Assembly (NCBI GenBank): GCA_035772785.1
Contig: JAOCPU010000022.1
Location: 248,001-312,000 of the forward strand
Direction: 5' to 3'
Length of the DNA stretch: 64,000 nucleotides
DNA from: Phlebiopsis flavidoalba
Taxonomy: Eukaryota > Basidiomycota > Agaricomycetes > Polyporales > Phanerochaetaceae
In this document: one piece after another, positions 22,640-33,480 of the stretch
Numbering within the stretch: position 1 is the stretch's first letter
Layout of the letters: each line of letters starts with the position of its first letter
Notes under the pieces: generated by a model
The model's input: only the letters and a program-made list of their open reading frames with translations
The model's database searches: none
What the model was told of the DNA's origin: nothing
Translations under genes and position numbers: made by a program

Positions 22640-25062
22640 TCATTTCCGCTGATTCATTTTTTTCGCAGAGTACTCGCCGAGACGGAGCAGACCCTTGGGC
22701 GAGCCCACGCCGGGATTTCGATCACACAAGCGATTGGACGAGATACTCGAATTGGATCGGGAGAAAGTGTGAAGGGATGGCCCAAGGGTTCGCGAACGGC
22801 GTCTTTTTTGATGGCATGAAACGCTGCCCGATCATAAACCAGGTGAATTACGGCGGAGGCCTGCGAGGGTCAGTGAACACATCTTCCTGTCATGCAACAG
22901 ACGAACCTGACGGGGTTCTACCGCCTGGGAGACATCTTAGAAGTCGCCCTTCCCCGCCTCGGTACACAGCATCTGTAGGTGCAGCATACGTACGTTCAGC
23001 CAAAGTTCTCGACTACGATACCTTCCTAATTCGGCTCGTCGAACGCTGGCGGCAGGCGTTTTTTTTCAAGCGACGCCTTGTAGTCGAGACTAACGGGCCA
23101 CCGTGCAGGCTCACACCGATCCCGCTTCTTGTATTCTTGATGCGCCGTTAAGCGGAGCGTCAAGTGCGGTGTCGCCCAGCGATTGGGTGAGCCTTCGCAA
23201 ACGCGGCGCCCGGAAGGCGGTTCCCTTTGCCTGGTTCAATTAAACTTCCCTTCTGACTGCCCGTCTCGTCAGGCGCGTATGTACGTACTTCGGGCGAGCG
23301 GCCGTTCATTTCGGTGTGTTCTCGTGCCCCGAATGGCCATAGAGGCATACCAGCTCCTGTGATCCAGTCGCGCAAAATTTCCGCTATGCCCACGGGCGGG
23401 GCGCGAACACGGGTTGGCGAGACATTCTCCGTCGATGTCGTCGACGGGGATCCCCATCGTCGTGAGCAGTGTCGTCTCACTCAACGAGGGGTCCCAGTAC
23501 TGACCAGCCTCAGGTAGGAATGGCCTCGACAGATCCGCATAGCTCCGTTCCACATACCTCACCTTTCATGGCATCGTCTCCGTGTACGGCAGCGCAGTCT
23601 TCGACCACCTCGGAGACGTGTGATGAACCATCTCGAGGGCTGTAACAGCCGATTATGCCGACGAGAGTGAGACAGTGTGCGCATAAGACTGTAGGAGTCC
23701 ACAACGCCCCAGTCGCTCTTTCAGCCGTGTCTGCTCGTCGCCTGCACTTGGACACAAGGCTTGACCTGGAAAGGCTAAAGACATAGACCAGGAAACCGAG
23801 AACATACCGTTGCACTCTTCTGTTCCCTGTCTACGCATAAATCATGTCCACGGTCGCGATGAATGGAACGGTAGTACGTTCTTTCTTCTCGTCAAAATCA
23901 ATAGGCTAAACGGGAATAGCCAGTTTTCTTCGCATTCTCTGTGTCCAAAACATACCTAACTTGTAGGTCGCGGTGCGTCGGTCATACCAGAGGCACGAGG
24001 CGGGAGTCGCCCCTAGGAGCTCATCTTGCAAAGGACGTACCCGTATTTGTGCCAATTCCCATCCACCTAGTACTTTTCCTAGGCAATCCAGGGACACCCA
24101 TCCTTCTCGTCGATGGCTGCTGCGTTCTCGGCCATGCTTCAGGTAATGATCTGCCCTTGCGCTATCGTGCTCAGGCCTTCCTCTCGTCTCATCGCGCTAG
24201 AAGCTATACCACGAACCGCCCGTTCCGAAGACATGGCAGGATAGGATGCATGGTAGAGCGGTGAGTGGGTTCGGACGTCTCCATGTCTTCGCACGCTTGG
24301 CTTCGCAGGTTCTTGGAGTAGCCTTCGCGCTTGGCTTGAGCGCTGGTGAATATTATGTGTGTCGCCGACATACCGGGGTGCAAGCTCTTGGACGAGTTGA
24401 TAGAATTGCGAGGTTGTACTGCCCACGTATCCCGTTACGATCGGATACGTAGGTTAATCTCGATCGTAGAAGTGGAGCGACCACAGGGCCCAAAGCGTTC
24501 GGGCGGCAACCGGAGGACGGAACGCGACTCGCCCTGAGACGATCCGCGGTGCTGACTGGTTCGGGCACTATATTCAGGGGGTCTTCGAAGGATTAAAATG
24601 AACGGTCAATGAAGTGCTGACGGACCGGTGCAAGCTCGATGCGTGTTTTCTGGTCTTGGAGGCCAATGTCTCGGCAGTTGAGTTGCAATGCGGCCCTCCC
24701 GCTCGTACATTACATTCATCGGCTTGCCGCACACAGGGACAGCAGCGGTTCACAGCCCCGCGAGAGGGGAACGATCGGGCACGTTCAGGAGAGTCAACCA
24801 GGGCACCGGGCGCGGAGATTCTTGGGGTAAGGAACGTAAGTGATTACAAGTAAATGTACAAGAAGGTATCGCAGCACAACCACCCATTATAATGCCAGCC
24901 GGTATTCGTACACCCAGTCCGTCGTTAGATCCAGATCCAGGGGGTATCATTTGTCGCATGCTATCCGCGCGGTACACGGCGCCGTTTGTGATGACTGCTT
25001 CTCGGGCATGATCCAGACAATGTTGCGCTGCGGCTGGCCGCTGCGCGCACGCGCGTCGTCTT
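22640..25062. other. No gene recognised
   Basis: About 2.4 kb in which I recognise no family on either strand. A plus-strand open frame of 285 codons reaches 23151 but lies antisense to the secreted-protein exon at its start and has no domain signature. The composition resembles the first 5 kb of the window. Confidence 0.35.
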
Positions 25063-26506
25063 TCACGGCAGTGAGGAGAGGACCTCGTCGTCGTCGTACG
25101 CGGGCACCCCGCAACAGAGCGCGTCTGCTCGATCTGTGTGAGCGTAGGTTAGGATGTGTGGGCGCATTCCCCGCAAAGCCGCGCAAAAAAACCAGGTTGA
25201 CAGTCGTGAGGTCCATCGCGGTGCCGAGTCGACTGTAGCCGGTTTGTCTTGCGGGTCGCGACGCGCCAGCCAAATGTCGAGTGGTTCAGTGCGTTCCGAG
25301 TTGTCGGTATAGACCGCCCTGAGCTGCGCATGATCGCGGTGACTACGACGGGCAGGTTACACACGATGAGCGAGAAGCGTGTCTCGACGAGCGCGGCGAT
25401 GACGACCTTGATGCCCGCGTCGCTGAGTATAAGCGCCGCGTGCACGAGGGACACACAATCCTGCCGGTCACGTGAACGGGTTATGTCAGCGCTGCAGCGA
25501 TTTTTTTTTTGCGGATATGTCGGGGACTCACGTCTCGTCGTGACGATACTGGTCGAGAAGAAAATGATCATGAGTCGCTTCCGTGTACCGTCCTCTGCAC
25601 TCATGCCCCAATAAGCCGTAGGGGGGTGCTATGATGAGCAGCAGATCGGCGAGGATATCAGCTAGTAAAGCACAACGACGGTGGTCAGACAAGAATGCGG
25701 GGGATGGGAGTCGAACCCGTGCACTCACTGACGAGTTGGCAGATGGGGCCACTTGCTTGTCGAGCGGGCATTGCGGCGATATGGAGCTCTTCCACCGTGG
25801 CATCGGCTCGCATACCTATAGAGTATGAGAAGACGGCAGCGACGTTGGCCACATACGAAGGATGACTTGCCCAAAAGAGTTGTGCGATCATGACACAGAC
25901 GACGATAATGAAGATGGCTCCAACGCGGTGTAGGATCTGTGCGAAGTTGGCGATCCGGGAAGATCCTGGACAAGTTTAGAACTGACCAGCCTTGTTTTTG
26001 GATTTGGGTCGATTCGAATGACCGAATAGAGAATGGCCAGCCGCGCCGTCCTGATGGCGGTTGGTGGTGAAGAGTGGTTCGAAGTTGCGAAGCACGGCGG
26101 CTGGCGCCTGGAGAAGGGCTCACCAGATGATCGCGTAGAACGACGCAGCCATAATGTAGTATGCAGCGATGTTGTCCAAATGTGTTAATGTGCCTGCACA
26201 CGACCATACTGATGAGATGCTAGCCCAGAGGATAAGGGCGATCGAGACTGACGTGGGTCGTCTAGGTGCATGAAGACCGCGGCGATTTGAGAAAGAGAAA
26301 GATCATGGAAGGAATGCACTGGGGCACGCATCGTCCCACCAGTACCGATCTCTACGGAGGTAGAGGCGGAAACATGTTATGGCGATGGCAAAGAATGAGC
26401 AGACGGCCGACGTGACTTAGAGGATGGTGGCGTTCAGCCACAAACTCGTTGGAGGATCTGGGCGCTTTGCTTACTTTTGAGCTGCAGGAGTGCTTGGCAC
26501 AACCAT
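25063..26506 (-). CDS. Multi-pass integral membrane protein, fungal rhodopsin-type family (frame interrupted)
   Basis: ATG 26506 gives a short first exon (MVVPSTPAAQ). Membrane-segment blocks then follow in minus-strand order: AVCSFFAIAITCFRLYLRRD with YWWDDA (26345-26420), HLDNIAAYYIMAASFYAIIW (about 26125-26185), IFIIVVCVMIAQLFWASHP (25860-25915), CQLVSECTG near 25735, a DILADLLLIIAP segment near 25645, RKRLMIIFFSTSIVTT near 25560, and LVETRFSLIVCNLPVVVTAI near 25370. The RYWWDDA loop and the helix pattern match basidiomycete seven-helix integral membrane proteins grouped with the fungal rhodopsin-like domain (my identification from memory). Ligand and role are unknown. The cytoplasmic tail and the stop at 25063 are approximate. 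Several frame breaks lie between helices. Confidence 0.6.
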
Positions 26507-27054
26507 GATTAGGGGAGCGGGGGAGGCCGGCAGGGCAGCGCAGAAGCGAGGAATGGTGGATATAAGGCCCTGGGGGTGCTTGGAGATGATGCTGGTACAT
26601 TGAAAAGAAGCCTGGGAAATGGAGACACCCGCACGGGGGCGCGTTAGCAGCAGCTCGCTTCTTCCATCTGGCAGCCCCAGCGTGCAGGGACCTTGGAAAC
26701 TCGACAGTGGTGTATTTCTCCACAGATGCGTATGTGCGCAGCCTCAATCTTCACAGCTGCTGATCCATCTGTCAGTACATCATGTGTGGCAAGCACGCGC
26801 GCGTGCTGTGGCTTGGGACTTACCTGCGTATTATTGCCGTCATCAGCGGAGCGCACAAAAGAGTATGGAAAGCAGTGACGAGCCCTAGAAATCTGGCGCT
26901 CTGCTCTCCCTCTCCAGGCAACCGAAGCAACCAGCGGGCAACGCTGGGTCTATTCGCTTTGCTCGATGGTAATCGGTGTTTCGGTGTAACAAGACGAAAG
27001 AACATCTCATAATCGTCGGCATGAGGTTGCGATAAGCGCCGCCACGCGCTATTG
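26507..27054. other. Spacer before the transposon
   Basis: About 550 bases with no recognised gene; the promoter of the membrane-protein gene should lie at its left end. Confidence 0.35.
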
Positions 27055-27062
27055 TCTCAACT
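27055..27062 (+). repeat. Left target-site duplication
   Basis: TCTCAACT directly abuts the left end of the element and is repeated exactly at 27998-28005. Confidence 0.85.
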
Positions 27063-27107
27063 AGGCCCCCTGCATATCCCCCAAGAGGTCCGAGGCCCCG
27101 TGCCGGC

Positions 27108-27191
27108 TTGTACCCGGATGATTTGGTGGTCCCATGTGTACCCGGATGGTGCTCGGCACCCCCCGAAGGGACGAATTTGTACCCGCAGACC
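27108..27191 (+). repeat. Left subterminal TGTACCCG repeats
   Basis: Three copies: CTTGTACCCGGATG (about 27109), TGTGTACCCGGATG (about 27137) and TTTGTACCCGCAG (about 27176). They have the same orientation as the right-hand set. Confidence 0.8.
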
Positions 27192-27816
27192 GCATATATC
27201 CTCAAAAAATCGCTTGCAAAAAAAAAAAAACCACAATTATATTAGAAAATCGCTGGAAAATGGTAAGAAGAAATATTATTATAATTGCCGGGATGAGAGG
27301 CATTATATACTTGCTGGAGCCTTAAGAAATAACCCTCACACGCATATCGAGACATTTATTGAAGCTTTCAGCGAACTTGTCAAGTGCTAGTGACTTGGGA
27401 GTACTGCTCACAGGCCATGACTGTGGATTTCCTCCGCGCCTTTTATGGCATCCTATGAAGATGGAAAAAAAGATGGGGGAGAAAGCGATGAGACATACTT
27501 GGATCATTGATATGTTTATGAAAGTGAGAAGTAGCTGTAGTATGCATGTTGCACATTAGAGGAGGGAGGGTGGGGGGGGGGGGCATATGCTACAAATATC
27601 CTATGAAACATGAGATTTACACAGTCGAACTTGTCGTCACATGCCTGACGTCATGGTCAGCCACGGTTCACACGGAGACTAGATTTACGCTAATTCTTTC
27701 TCGAAATGGGTCGGTTGATCATTGATGTTCAAGAACAGCAAAAGCGCACCGCCGCCGCCCCGGGATGCCCGTGGTTGCGTCGGTTACAAGCGCCGAGCTT
27801 GCCTACCCAAAGGCGG

Positions 27817-27962
27817 CTTGTACCCGGATCGCGGGCAGGACCCCCGGCGTGGCCGGCCGTTTGTACCCGCACAAAAGCGCGGTCCTCAGGCCAAATTCCG
27901 GCCTTTGTACCCCCATAATTTTCGGAGGGCCGCCCGGAGGGCGGCCGGTTTGTACCCGCATA
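27817..27962 (+). repeat. Right subterminal TGTACCCG repeats
   Basis: Four copies spaced about 40-48 bases: CTTGTACCCGGATC, TTTGTACCCGCAC, TTTGTACCCCCAT and TTTGTACCCGCAT. GC-rich GGCC/CCGG palindromic stretches lie between them. All are direct relative to the left set, although the element ends are inverted. Confidence 0.8.
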
Positions 27963-27997
27963 CCGATATACCCGTATGGGGGATATGCAGGGGGCCT

Positions 27998-28005
27998 TCT
28001 CAACT
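27998..28005 (+). repeat. Right target-site duplication
   Basis: TCTCAACT, identical to 27055-27062. Confidence 0.85.
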
Positions 28006-28535
28006 TTACTTCCGCAGATGTCGTCATCTCGTTCCGTGCACCGGCAGACCCCCAAGCAGAAATTACAGTCAACTCCAGCACGTTCACGAACCGACCCTCT
28101 TAACCGACTCGAGATACTATGAAAAGTGGACCAGTAGACTGTGCAAAAAATAGCAGGAGCCAAGGCGGAATTACCACGCCGAATCGGCTCATATCTGCTC
28201 ATATGCCGACTGAGATCGTAGTTAACGCTGAGGCATGCAGCACATGCATTCATCAGAACCCTTCTGTCTGGTTTGAGCCCAGCCATTCCAGACGTCTTGG
28301 CCGATTCCACGATGTCCAGGGATACAAAGGGTCCAAAATCCCCAACAAAACGTCGCTGAAATCCAGCGAGGCCACCCTCACGTTCCATAACCATCGCGTG
28401 GCGTGTCTGACTACCTTGCCTGCGCTCTCCCGACCGCCGCGGCGGCAACCCATGTATGGCGAACCGCGACTCGGGTATCCAAACGTTGTCTCGGCCGATA
28501 TTGCATGTGAACGTCCAAGGCACCGCGGAATACCA

Positions 28536-28541
28536 TATAAG
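28536..28541 (+). promoter_or_regulatory. Possible TATA box
   Basis: TATAAG in CCATATAAGAGCCC, 149 bases before the ATG at 28690. Confidence 0.35.
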
Positions 28542-28689
28542 AGCCCATCAATTTCCGCTGACGCGTTTCTGTGCCTGTGAACCGTTCCTATTAAACTTAA
28601 GGGGCCGCAGCGAGAGGCGGCGCATCTCCCATCTTCAACGTTCAACGTCCCGCTCGAAGCACCACCCATCAGCCAATAAACCCTCCAAG

Positions 28690-29375
28690 ATGCGCTTTGC
28701 CAGCATTGTTGCTTCGCTCGTGGGCACCGCCGCCTCTGCGCTTTGCGCTCGGCATCCCCGTCAACACCTCCACCTCCACGAACGGCACCTTCCTCGCAGA
28801 TGACTGCCATCGTCACCAAGGAACCGGAAAAACTCTGCGCTCGAGTGCTTGGCGGCTCTCGAACCCCTTCAGCACCTCCTCCGGTGCAGGCTCACCGCAG
28901 GTGCTTCTACGTTGAACATCAACGATCTGGCAAAATGCGACGTACACCGTCATTCCCCCACGCATTGAAGGCGGTGTCCACAACGCTCCCCACCCCCAGT
29001 AAGCCCCTTTCAGATATAAGCATAGCCCAGCCACACACCTGCGCTGCGCTATTCAGTCGGAAAACCAATGCTCATCTATCCTCGGCACATCTAGGCTCGT
29101 CGTGTTCATCTCTGGCGTCGCACATGTGACGTTTTCATCCCCAACGGCTCTGGTGACGCCTATTGTCGTCGGCGGCGCGGACGGCAACGATCAGTGGTTG
29201 CCGTCGACACCGACGGCACAGGCACACAACACACGAGCTACCCCTCCAACCAGGAGACCCGCGCGGTTCCAGATCCCCTTCGCCCAATGGGGCACCATCC
29301 CACGCGCACGATGTGCTTCTTTCTCACGGCGCTGTGCAACACAGCACCAACCAGGTCGTTTCGCTCGTTTTGTGA
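28690..29375 (+). CDS. Possible small secreted protein (frame interrupted)
   Basis: ATG 28690 (CCAAGATG) begins a signal-peptide-like stretch, MRFASIVASLVGTAASAL. One extra base near 28740 then shifts the frame; the neighbouring frame continues ALGIPVNTSTSTNGTFLA, a plausible Ser/Thr-rich mature N-terminus. Further on, KCDV and a segment reading VFIPNGSGDAYC (about 29128-29165) look coding, but the frame and exon structure are unclear. A TATA-like box lies 149 bases upstream. No family is recognised and the end is approximate. Confidence 0.3.
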
Positions 29376-30139
29376 GGATGGGATGTGGATGCGCGGTATA
29401 TATAAGGAGGTAGAACTTCCGGACTGGGCAGAGTTGCATTGTTGTTTAACCTTATTATTGGCTTATATTGGTTTGTTGCGGAGGTGTGCTTTGTGCTGCT
29501 TCTCCAATTTACGCTTCCACCTTTGTTGTTTTGATCCAATCCATTCGTTTAGCCGCTACACTTACGGAAATGCGTCTGCGCATGTCCATTTGGGTTTGAC
29601 ATGAGTGACAGGTATATATTACATTGCCTCGAGGTGAATGTCAGAGGGCATTGAGCGATGCCCCGTTACACCACGGGGGAGCAACAAAGCCAGACGTGGG
29701 TCGTACCGCGCCTGTGCTAGATTGATCAACGAGATGGTTTCCTCAAAATAAGCTGACAGTAGACAGCTTGTGAAAACACAATATTAGGCTAATGATCATC
29801 ACAGTAAGCACCTTCGCATCCTTGCAATGAGTACGAGTACGCACTCCATAGCCTGACGTCAAATAAATACTATGGTACAAAAACCATAGAGATTCGGTGA
29901 ATCTGACGTAAACTGCTCCCATAGCACGTGAAGTTACCAAAGGCCTCTAACCTACTCTAAACCTACTCTGGCAGGAGACAAATTAGGCCCCAGGAAAAAA
30001 AGAAAAAAATAAAGACAATGACTGTCGAGTCGTTAGACGGTACTGTGACAATGTATGCGTAATTCACACAGACGAGCACTTGTGATCACAGCCATCACTC
30101 GGTCTCATTTTGTGCGAGGCTCGCAGGCACCGATACCGG
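29376..30139. other. Spacer with no protein gene seen
   Basis: AT-richer than its surroundings. Apart from the tRNA-like remnant I see nothing in it. Confidence 0.4.
29626..29682 (-). tRNA. tRNA-Glu-like remnant (uncertain)
   Basis: The minus strand reads TCCCCCGTGGTGTAACGG then GGCATCGCTCA, much like the acceptor 5' strand, D-arm and first half of the anticodon arm of a fungal tRNA-Glu. The 3' half does not fold: no intact T-arm and no matching 3' acceptor strand. It may be a truncated or decayed tRNA copy, or chance. Confidence 0.2.
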
Positions 30140-31740
30140 TATTAAAGAGATAGGAAAAGGGAGCGCGAACCAGACGCGATGGAGTTCAAGAGCACCTCTC
30201 TGCTCACATCGTCCTCACAAAGCCACAGTTCGAATTTCTGGGACTCACTGAGCTTCAGAGTACGTCCGTCAACGACCGTGCTCGTAGAGGGAAACGCCAA
30301 GACTTCCTCGAAAGACAGATATTGGTACGCAGCGGCCCAAACAAACAACGCGTCGTTGGCCGGAAAACCCTGCCTCGAGCGCCCCCGCGGTCACATAGCC
30401 TCGCGAGGATCTTGTGCTCGCAGATGGCGTACCACGAGGAGCCAATTGAGACTTGAAGATGTCTGACACACGGGTCGCGTTGACGACATGGAGATCCGAC
30501 TTTCGGGTACGGGGTTCATAGCTGAGGACCAGACCCTCCTCAAAGGCAGCCCAGGGTCTTAGTGGCTTCGAGCTCAGTAGGGCTGCGTCAGGTGGTAGTA
30601 GTGGCACAGGCAGATGCGGAAAGAGCGGAGACGTGCGCGAGCACGGCCCTGGCGAGGCCTCTAGAAGGATGTTATAAGGAGAGGTATTCGAGTCGTGGTG
30701 TGAAGCGGGAAGGCGCAGGACCCGCAGTTTCGAGATGCTGCCTTCTTCCTGACCACTCGGGAAGTGTCTCAGGGACAAGAGCGCAATTCCATCAAGAAAC
30801 GGTAAACACTGCTTTCACACCATCCTCGTTAAACGGCAAACTCCAACTGGCTATGCTTGGTAAGGATGAGGTGCACGACTCGGCGCGGCGCCCATGGTCG
30901 TCCACGCAGTCACGAGTCAACGCATTAGTGACTGGTGTATTGAGCTCGCGTCCGGGGCTGTGATGATTGATTGAATCACAAGGGTTGATCTCGGATATTG
31001 GCTGTCCGTCCAATCTGCGTGCGCCATGTGTAGATCAAGTTCTCCAACCTGTCCCCACAACCGGCCTGTCGCCTGGACTCGTGGCCGAGGCAGCTGAATC
31101 TCACACCCTCCTGTCTCGGGTTTGTCGAACGTAGAGTTTCCGCTTCCGGAGACTCGACAGATGACAACGACATGGTGTGGTCGTCAATGCAAAGTCCTAA
31201 TCAAAGAGGTCGGGTTGACGTGTGAAATGGGCACTCCGTGAGCAGTCGGAATGCCGTGGGAGAACACACGGTGCGAGGAGTCGGTGCGTGGTGGGAAGCA
31301 CGTGCTCAGCGTGGGACGTGGGGCATGTAAGCTGCGGCTGGCCTTCCTGCATGCGGGGAGACTGGGCACATTTCGGACTCAAGGCGCATTTCCTCCGGGC
31401 GTTGAGGGTGTATATGACGCTTGCAAGCTCTCGTCTGATGTGGTTGGAACCATGGTACCTGCCCAAGTTCCAGAGTGTCTGACACTTTCCCATGTCTGAG
31501 ACGCCAGGTCGCAAGAGCGTGGGACATTGAATATATGCGGATGTACCTCGCGCTGGTAGTCCAGGCAAGCCGAGAAGATAATTGCAGGGTCTGAGTGAAA
31601 ACGATAGAACCTAGATACTCCAGAAGAATGTGCGGTCGAACATCTTCGAGCCCCAGGGCGACATACCAGGGCTGCACATGCAGAGTTTCTTGCTTGCTCA
31701 TCTCGACGACGCCACGGAGTCAGGGTGAGCACAAAGATCT
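30140..31740 (-). pseudogene. Possible F-box/leucine-rich protein (broken)
   Basis: Near 31660-31710 the minus strand reads ARNSACAALVCRPGARRC, which resembles the second helix of a basidiomycete F-box (an ALVCR-type core). Downstream, ISKLRVLRLPASHHDS (about 30680-30745) resembles a leucine-rich strand, and a final frame contains FELWLCEDDVSREVLLNSIA and a stop near 30142. These are suggestive fragments in different frames, not a continuous protein. The assignment is inference. Confidence 0.3.
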
Positions 31741-32282
31741 ACCTGAACGAGAGAACAACATTATCTAGCCTTCAAGAGGTAATGAGCCACCTGTTAGCAT
31801 ATCTCTCATCACAGCATCGTTGGCACCGGAGCTCATGACATGCTCGTTGGTGTGCGTCGGTGAACGATGGAATCAGGCTCGCGCGGTCAAAACAAGGTCC
31901 TTACAAAGTGATCCGTAGAAAACTAGGGTCTTGATTCTGATATTATGTTACTAGAGCTTATCCCTGCTTATTGTCGCGAAACCCCTGGGCGTATCACGAG
32001 ACTTTGGGAGACAACATTCAAGACAAAGAAAAGACGCCGGAGTGGATCCCAAGACATCCCGAGAAAAGCGTCATTTGGGAGATGGGCTCCCATCATCCCA
32101 AGATTCCCGCCAAATCTCCCAAGACGGAGTCTCGAGGACGCGGGGCATGTCCAGGGTCACATGCATTCTCGAGACAGCATTGCTCGCCCCTCGCTCGTCC
32201 GCTTTTTTTTCACATTTCTCGCTCACGTGGACAGGGTTCGCGGGGACAATGTTTTAATGAGGTGATATGTGTCATACAGTTA

Positions 32283-32777
32283 ATCTACAGTTTGGTACTT
32301 ACTGCTGGATTACCTCTACCAGTAACCACTAGCGACTGGCCCCAGCACAGCTTAGCTGGCCATGATGTGTAATGGACCCACAGACCTTCTAAGCCGTCTA
32401 CACGGCATGCATCATAGATGTCATTAGCACTGTGAAAGTGTATGAGTATACAAGTATCCCCATAGCAGAGATAGACATGACTTACTGGGTACCTTGAGGC
32501 TCTCATGGAGCTGATTTCCACTTAAGCGTTGCACCGCACACATAGACACGGCGAACAGCGACCCAAGTCGGAAGGGTGATGTCAATGCTTGGGGAGATTC
32601 GATCGGCATCGTATCTGACAGACCTAGTGTTGTTAGAGAACGATAACGATGGGCGTAGTATTATAGAGAGTACTTACTTTCGTACTGCCTAGGGCGGGTG
32701 CGTTCGTTGCGAGGCCAGTGCCGACAAGAGTGGTAGATGCAATGAACACCGCCAGGCTGTTGAGGAGGGCATGCGCG
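32283..32777 (-). CDS. Possible small multi-exon gene
   Basis: Splice-like junctions line up on the minus strand. An exon reads LLNSLAVFIASTTLVGTGLA then TNAPALGST, signal-peptide-like, and ends at a GTAAGT near 32690. A middle exon (about 32490-32640) ends at GTAAGTCATG. A last exon reads ANDIYDACRVDGLEGLWVHY. Each intron is 50-60 bases. The product is not recognised, and the first exon needs a frame change to reach its ATG. Confidence 0.25.
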
Positions 32778-33480
32778 ATCGCCTTCCGACACAGCCCGAC
32801 AGAATCCAACCGAAGACCGGGTCACTGGTTGTGGGGAGGCAGCGAAGAGAGAGCGGTCGGAGGAGAAGATGGGGGTTGGTGGTTTCACACTATCCTCTGC
32901 AAACGTTGGTTACGTTTTCACGGATGTCGCACTTGTTCTTTCGGACGCTCGGCTTAGAAAGCCCGGAGATGCATCAGGAACCAACACCTGTTTAATGCAT
33001 CCAGTGCACGCAAGTCCCTGTCCTTGGGAGACGTGAGTGGTTCCTATGCGATGCGGTTGGAGGTGTAGTCCCATCAGGTCTTTGCGCGCCACGTCATCGG
33101 TCTCGCGAGTAACACAGTCACCAGATCGTGATTTATCAAGCGCGCTATAGTAATATCACAATATGATGTCGCGCAAAAGTCCTCCTAGGGCACCCGAGAT
33201 GTTATAAAGAGCGTCTCAAGATGGGCGTCTTGGGAGACCTCGGATTTTGGATTCGGCGACAATCTACGATTGGGATATAATATTAAAATAACTGGCAAAT
33301 ACCATCTGCAGCGAGATTAGACGCGGAAGCGCGTCCCAGCTTGATACGCGTCTCTTGTTGTCCGCACAAGAAACGTCCTTCAGTGTAACGGGTAGTGTTT
33401 TTCTTTCTCTTTCATATCGCGAACTTTGTCCGCGCGTAATAATACCCATCTTGACACCAAGTGTAAAACCCTCCAGTGTG
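32778..33480. other. No gene recognised
   Basis: No coding signature. The word CGTCTTGGGAGA near 33227 is the reverse complement of TCTCCCAAGACG at 32115-32126, about 1.1 kb away. Confidence 0.35.

Larger units (their letters stand above)
27063..27997. mobile_element. 935-bp non-autonomous DNA transposon (MITE-like) with 8-bp target duplication
   Basis: The ends are perfect 21-base terminal inverted repeats: AGGCCCCCTGCATATCCCCC plus A at 27063-27083, mirrored at 27977-27997. Exact 8-base duplications TCTCAACT flank them (27055-27062 and 27998-28005), which marks a recent insertion. An 8-base duplication is typical of hAT, P and KDZ-type elements; the terminal sequence does not settle which. 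Both subterminal zones are GC-rich and carry a repeated TTTGTACCCG motif; the middle (about 27190-27560) is AT-rich with a poly(A) run and a poly(G) run near 27575. Open frames inside are short and show no transposase signature, so it must have been mobilised in trans. Confidence 0.88.

Noticed and set aside
22294..23151. 285-codon plus-strand open frame
   Set aside because: Its first third is antisense to the signal-peptide exon of the secreted protein, and the remainder shows no domain, no splice logic and atypical composition.
27722..28523. Open frames of 140-260 codons across the right half of the transposon and its flank
   Set aside because: They run through the GC-rich subterminal repeats and across the target duplication, so they cannot be a transposase or host gene.
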